Origin: a virus
Virus record (IMG/VR): IMGVR_UViG_3300032893_000005
Location: 90,092-154,091 of that record
Strand: one strand, 5' to 3'
DNA length: 64,000 nucleotides
Of this stretch, positions 60,968 to 64,000 are shown piece after piece (the first letter of the stretch is position 1; the number at the start of each line of letters is the position of its first letter). The notes under the pieces are model-generated. The model did not search any database and had not been told where the DNA came from. It worked only from the letters and a program-made list of their open reading frames with translations. Both the position numbers and the translations under genes were made by a program.

Positions 60968-62263
60968 TTACGGGAGGTTTGGTTTCTTCATGCCCTTCAG
61001 AGTGCTCAAGATCTTTGTATGCATCGCGTGAGCCTTCTGGGTGTACTGGTTCTTCAACTCAGGAACTTGAGCTGCGCGGGTCGCCGCGCCAGCCGGGGAA
61101 ACACCCTTAGGATTAACTCTCAAGACCTGATGAGCTTCACCCATCGGGATCTCAGGATGAACGCCCTTCTGATCTTTCACGACCACGGCGCCAAAGCCAG
61201 CATCTGGACGGGGAGTCGGCGTAGACGGTGCACCAGTTCCTCCGAGAGCCTTATCCATCTCTTCACCCTTGCCCCACTTAGCAGGCTTCACGCCTTCTGC
61301 TACGCAGACGGCATGTGGGTTCTTGACTTCAGGACTGTTTTCTTTCACATGTTCAACGCATCGATCGTGCTTTGACTCGCTGGCCTTAGCAACGTGCTCA
61401 GGCAACTTCTTGCCCTTAGTTTCTTCGTCCCAGTGATGAACTGCAGCTTTGCCACCCAAGGCTTTGGTTCCAGCTTCAGTATGAGCCCACTTCCTCTGAG
61501 CATCTGACTTGTAAGGCTTCATCAAGGGCTCAGCCTTGTTCACGACCTGAGGAATGAGAGACTTGTTGGCCGGGTTGACCACTTCTCGACCCTTGTCTTG
61601 GTCGATCTTGTCTTCTTTGTAAGCGTTCGCGGCCTTCTGATGCTCAGAGACCTGATCTTCATGTTCTTGGCGCTGCGCAGCTTCACTGTCTTTCCGGCGC
61701 TCGTTCGCGACGACGCCGTCGGTGATGCGCTGACGCTCCATGTCGTTCTTGCACATCTTCATGCAGCCAACAGCCTTCTGCATCCACTTCGCGAGGTGAG
61801 CTGGATCGCGTCCTTCAGACTTCGGAAGGTTCGGCTTTGGCTCTTGCATGGTGCGGTGTGCTTCGTTGCGCTGTTCTTGAACGGCAAGTCCCATGTGCTG
61901 CTTGGCATCTTTGGGAAAACCATGCTGCTTCATGTGCATTGCTGTGCGAACGATTGTTCCAATCGTCGAGTGACCAGGCTTACCTTGGGGCTGCTGCACT
62001 GCCTTGTCCATGTTCATGTTCATAGCTCCACCGCCGAACGAGCCCATGGCATCTTTCTTCATGCCTGGCGCCTTCATGCCGGGAGGAGTCGGGGGTTTGG
62101 GAGCACCGGCTACTGTCATCGGCTTCTGCACTGGAGCAGGGGCCGGAGCTGGCGCGGGAGCAGCCTTGTTGATGAGGACGCCGGGAAGCTTCGTGGCTGG
62201 ATCTGCCTTCACCAGGTCGATGATCTCGTTCACCTTCTTGATCAAGCTGTCAAAGTCACTCAT
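60968..62263 (-). CDS. Basic, His/Met-rich phage protein with KSDAQR-type motif
   Basis: This 431-aa protein has a short helical N-terminus, a Pro/Ala linker (residues about 33-65) and a long Lys/Gln/Met-rich region. Two pieces are recognisable in other phage structural-region proteins. K-S-D-A-Q-R-K-W-A-H-T-E with the following K-A-L-G-G-K-A-A-V-H-H-W-D (about 250-285) is one. The other is K-H-D-R-C-V-E-H-V, then V-C-V-A-E-G-V-K-P (about 305-335). Such motifs appear in virion or packaging-associated proteins, but no established function is known to me. It is likely DNA-binding by charge. Confidence 0.65.
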   Translation of the reverse strand: MSDFDSLIKKVNEIIDLVKADPATKLPGVLINKAAPAPAPAPAPVQKPMTVAGAPKPPTPPGMKAPGMKKDAMGSFGGGAMNMNMDKAVQQPQGKPGHSTIGTIVRTAMHMKQHGFPKDAKQHMGLAVQEQRNEAHRTMQEPKPNLPKSEGRDPAHLAKWMQKAVGCMKMCKNDMERQRITDGVVANERRKDSEAAQRQEHEDQVSEHQKAANAYKEDKIDQDKGREVVNPANKSLIPQVVNKAEPLMKPYKSDAQRKWAHTEAGTKALGGKAAVHHWDEETKGKKLPEHVAKASESKHDRCVEHVKENSPEVKNPHAVCVAEGVKPAKWGKGEEMDKALGGTGAPSTPTPRPDAGFGAVVVKDQKGVHPEIPMGEAHQVLRVNPKGVSPAGAATRAAQVPELKNQYTQKAHAMHTKILSTLKGMKKPNLP

Positions 62264-62776
62264 CTACTTCCCCTTGGGTCTGCTCAGCATAGAGCTTAAA
62301 ATTTTATTCACCTGACTGCCGCACTTACTCATGGTCTGACTAGGGTACGGATTCATGACAGCAGGGTTCTGAACGATGCGAGGTTCAGAGGTAGTTGATC
62401 CAGGATTCGCTACTACGATCGGTGTCGAAGTTGACGCAGGCATGACGTCGACCGCCTTCTTCACCGGGCTATCTTCCATGTCGCCGTACTTCGTCCGCTT
62501 GTGAGGAGGAAGTGCATTCGGGTGAAGGACCTTGCCGCCTGATCCGATGCCTAAGTACTTCTCAGACATGCGAGCGCCTTCGTAAGGATTGCGCCGGTGA
62601 ACGTCAGTAACGAAGTTCACCGCAAGCTCGCGGTGTGGATGCTCATACGGAACTGGCTCGTCGTGCCCCTTCAACTGGAGAGGAAGCTTGACGCCAGCGA
62701 CGATGTCCTCATGGTGGGACTTCGCCAAGACGTCTTTCAAGACTTCCAGCCTGTTGAGCAGAACTAACCTACTCAC
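62264..62776 (-). CDS. Hypothetical virion-region protein
   Basis: This 170-aa protein begins with R-L-V-L-L-N-R-L-E-V-L-K-D-V-L-A-K, an amphipathic helix, then becomes Pro/Ser/Gly-rich with H-E-D-I-V-A-G-V and D-V-H-R-R-N-P-Y-E-G-A-R-M. It adjoins the next gene with no gap and overlaps the preceding gene by 4 nt. No family is recognised. Confidence 0.6.
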   Translation of the reverse strand: MSRLVLLNRLEVLKDVLAKSHHEDIVAGVKLPLQLKGHDEPVPYEHPHRELAVNFVTDVHRRNPYEGARMSEKYLGIGSGGKVLHPNALPPHKRTKYGDMEDSPVKKAVDVMPASTSTPIVVANPGSTTSEPRIVQNPAVMNPYPSQTMSKCGSQVNKILSSMLSRPKGK

Positions 62777-63000
62777 TGCCTCATCCTCTCGTACGCTCTG
62801 ACGAGTTCTCTTCCGAACGGCGTCACTAGCGTATCTTCGTCAACTGCTTCGAGCTGCACCAGCTTGTAGAAGGACATGCCGAAGCAGAACCAATTCTTCT
62901 CGGGTAGGTAAGACGCTTGAGAGAGCAGGTCCATGTCACGAACAGTGAGGTCCTCGATCTTCCACTTGCGCTTCTTCTTCAAGATTACTTGGTTCACCAT
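62773..63000 (-). CDS. Small hypothetical protein
   Basis: This 75-aa protein starts K-K-K-R-K-W-K-I-E-D after M-V-N-Q-V-I-L, with a strongly basic patch, and ends R-A-Y-E-R-M-R-Q. The compact alpha/beta pattern and the G-R-E-L-V-R helix could suit a head-tail connector or a small regulator. No family is assigned. It overlaps both neighbours by 4-7 nt. Confidence 0.6.
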   Translation of the reverse strand: MVNQVILKKKRKWKIEDLTVRDMDLLSQASYLPEKNWFCFGMSFYKLVQLEAVDEDTLVTPFGRELVRAYERMRQ

Positions 63001-63425
63001 GACCCCGTCTTGTGATGATTGTTGACCACCTTCACAGCGTCCTCGACGTTTGAGAACATCTGCGGGTGACGTGCGATCGCGGAGCCATTAGCGCCTACTT
63101 GAGCGATCGATACGTGCGGTACCTTGCCCATCTTGTGGGCGTCTACCGTAACTTCATAATGCGGTGCAGCAGAACCCTTCATCCCCATCATGTGCACGAT
63201 CTTTCCGGCCTGAGTCGCCTTTCGACCTAGGTACTGGAGTGGACCTGCACTGGCACTGACCGGCGCCTTAGGCGCCTGGTTACCAGCCCTCATGAGCGGG
63301 ACGATGTTGTTGTCCTTCTTCAAGTCGGCTTCCCGGTTGAAGTGACCACGAACTTCTTGGATGGCCTGAGTCAGGTTCCTGAGTGAGGTAAGCTTCTTGT
63401 AGAGTTCTGGAGGGACGTCAGCCAT
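62994..63425 (-). CDS. Hypothetical virion-region protein
   Basis: This 143-aa protein has an N-terminal helix (L-T-S-L-R-N-L-T-Q-A-I-Q-E-V-R), a Gly/Ala/Pro linker and a strand-helix C-terminus containing H-P-Q-M-F-S-N-V-E-D-A-V-K-V-V. The ATG at 63425 lies only 10 nt from motif copy 6 and has no ribosome site, so the message may be near-leaderless or start elsewhere. The function is unknown. Confidence 0.6.
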   Translation of the reverse strand: MADVPPELYKKLTSLRNLTQAIQEVRGHFNREADLKKDNNIVPLMRAGNQAPKAPVSASAGPLQYLGRKATQAGKIVHMMGMKGSAAPHYEVTVDAHKMGKVPHVSIAQVGANGSAIARHPQMFSNVEDAVKVVNNHHKTGSW

Positions 63426-63434
63426 ACTGCGTTA

Positions 63435-63453
63435 GATTAAGATCTTGACCTAA
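63435..63453 (-). promoter_or_regulatory. Late-promoter-like motif, copy 6
   Basis: On the minus strand this reads TTAGGTCAAGATCTTAATC, identical at all 19 positions to copy 1, which is 47 kb away. It ends 10 nt before the ATG of the 62994-63425 gene, much closer than the others, and lies in the 38-nt gap after the gene that runs off the window. Confidence 0.6.
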
Positions 63454-63463
63454 ATGGTTGTTA

Positions 63464-64000
63464 TCATTGAGGATCATCGGGAGAGTCCCAGCCTTGATTC
63501 TGGGCCTCTTCCTGGTACGCGGGAGGGGTAGCTGGCATGTTCGCGATCTTGATGCCGGTAGCCTCGCCCTGGACCATCTTGTCGGTGCGCTCGATGTAGG
63601 TGTGCTCGACCCGGCCAACCATGATGACTTCCCGACCAAAGACCTGCTGGGGGTCGTTTATGACCTTATGGATCTTGCCGTAGGATACGGTCGCGGCTGC
63701 AAAGTTCTTAGAGTCAAAGAACGTGATGCGGTATCGACCGATTATGTACAGGAGGAGCGAGTAGACGTAGATCAGCTCTGCCGTCTCAGTTGCCATGCAG
63801 GTGAACGTGACTTTCTCGTGGAAGAAGAAGCTCCGGCGCGTATTCGACACGACGTTCTTCATCGCCCTGATGGTCATGCCGTCAAAGTTAGGCTGAGACC
63901 CAGCCGTGATCAGCAGAGTCTGGTCGTCTAGTACGACTTGGATCGGGTATCCCTGCCTGTTCTTCTCGTCGTAGAGGATCTGCCCGTCAAAGACACGCTT
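63464..64000 (-). CDS. C-terminal part of a gene running off the right edge
   Basis: The internal ATG at 63877 is not the start: the minus-strand frame stays open to base 64000, giving at least 178 residues with no stop. The visible part is beta-rich (Y-P-I-Q-V-V-L, S-F-F-F-H-E-K-V-T-F-T-C, Y-R-I-T-F-F-D) with a helical A-E-L-I-Y-V-Y-S-L-L-L-Y segment. It ends in an acidic Gln/Asp-rich tail. It is probably a virion protein by position; the family cannot be fixed from this fragment. Confidence 0.75.
   Translation of the reverse strand, partial: KRVFDGQILYDEKNRQGYPIQVVLDDQTLLITAGSQPNFDGMTIRAMKNVVSNTRRSFFFHEKVTFTCMATETAELIYVYSLLLYIIGRYRITFFDSKNFAAATVSYGKIHKVINDPQQVFGREVIMVGRVEHTYIERTDKMVQGEATGIKIANMPATPPAYQEEAQNQGWDSPDDPQ

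Noticed and set aside
1-64000. tRNA genes, CRISPR arrays, insertion sequences, integrase/attachment sites
   Set aside because: No cloverleaf-type segments, regularly spaced repeats, transposase or integrase genes were recognised by eye; a tRNA scan would be decisive but was not possible.

Overview
The window is part of the genome of a tailed double-stranded DNA phage with a contractile tail (myovirus morphology). The main evidence is a tail sheath, two tail-tube paralogues, a tape-measure protein, a hub and spike, a baseplate-J protein and a LysM/gp25-type baseplate protein, all in phage-style gene packing with 1-8 nt overlaps. No terminase, portal, major capsid protein or DNA polymerase is present, and both window edges cut through open genes, so the full genome is much larger than 64 kb. 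The host cannot be named. A lipobox-type lipoprotein and sigma70-like promoters fit a Gram-negative bacterial host, but this is inference.

Layout: (1) 1-5976, plus strand: about 17 tightly packed small genes, mostly unrecognised, including a small lipoprotein, a coiled-coil protein and a putative HExxH metallopeptidase. (2) 6007-20591, minus strand: a first receptor-binding/fibre cluster of large modular beta-rich proteins. (3) 20619-22804, minus: an endonuclease VII homologue, a second tail-tube-like protein and a group of tiny genes, with an intergenic stretch full of inverted repeats (21686-21821). (4) 22833-41466, minus: the tail/baseplate block. In transcription order it runs two small chaperone-position genes, tape measure, hub, spike, a homing-type endonuclease inserted between tail genes, an uncharacterised 472-aa protein, a LysM/gp25 fusion, a giant baseplate-J protein and a 531-aa baseplate-type protein. 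(5) 41599-41886, plus: one isolated small gene. (6) 41870-50032, minus: a second fibre cluster (a 12-fold DHxH repeat fibre and two glycine-rich adhesins), followed by a probable lysis pair. (7) 50218-56916, plus: an accessory/nucleotide-metabolism operon (CYTH-fold protein, DUF932/TIGR03299 protein, PhaR-type DNA-binding protein, MazG, dNMP kinase) with sigma70-like promoters. (8) 56990-64000, minus: tube, sheath and probable virion-associated proteins.

The most striking unlabelled signal is a 19-20 nt motif, GTTAnnnnnAGATCTTAAT on the minus strand. It occurs seven times with fixed internal spacing, each time 10-70 nt upstream of the first gene of a minus-strand structural block and never seen by eye upstream of plus-strand genes. 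I interpret it as a phage-specific late promoter or activator site that divides the virion genes into about seven transcription units. The plus-strand genes instead carry sigma70-like -35/-10 pairs.

The virion proteins are strongly mosaic. Several beta-rich modules recur in otherwise unrelated proteins, the sheath carries an internal duplication, and the baseplate-J protein is several times its usual length. All function calls are by reading sequence and recalled family signatures; no searches were run.
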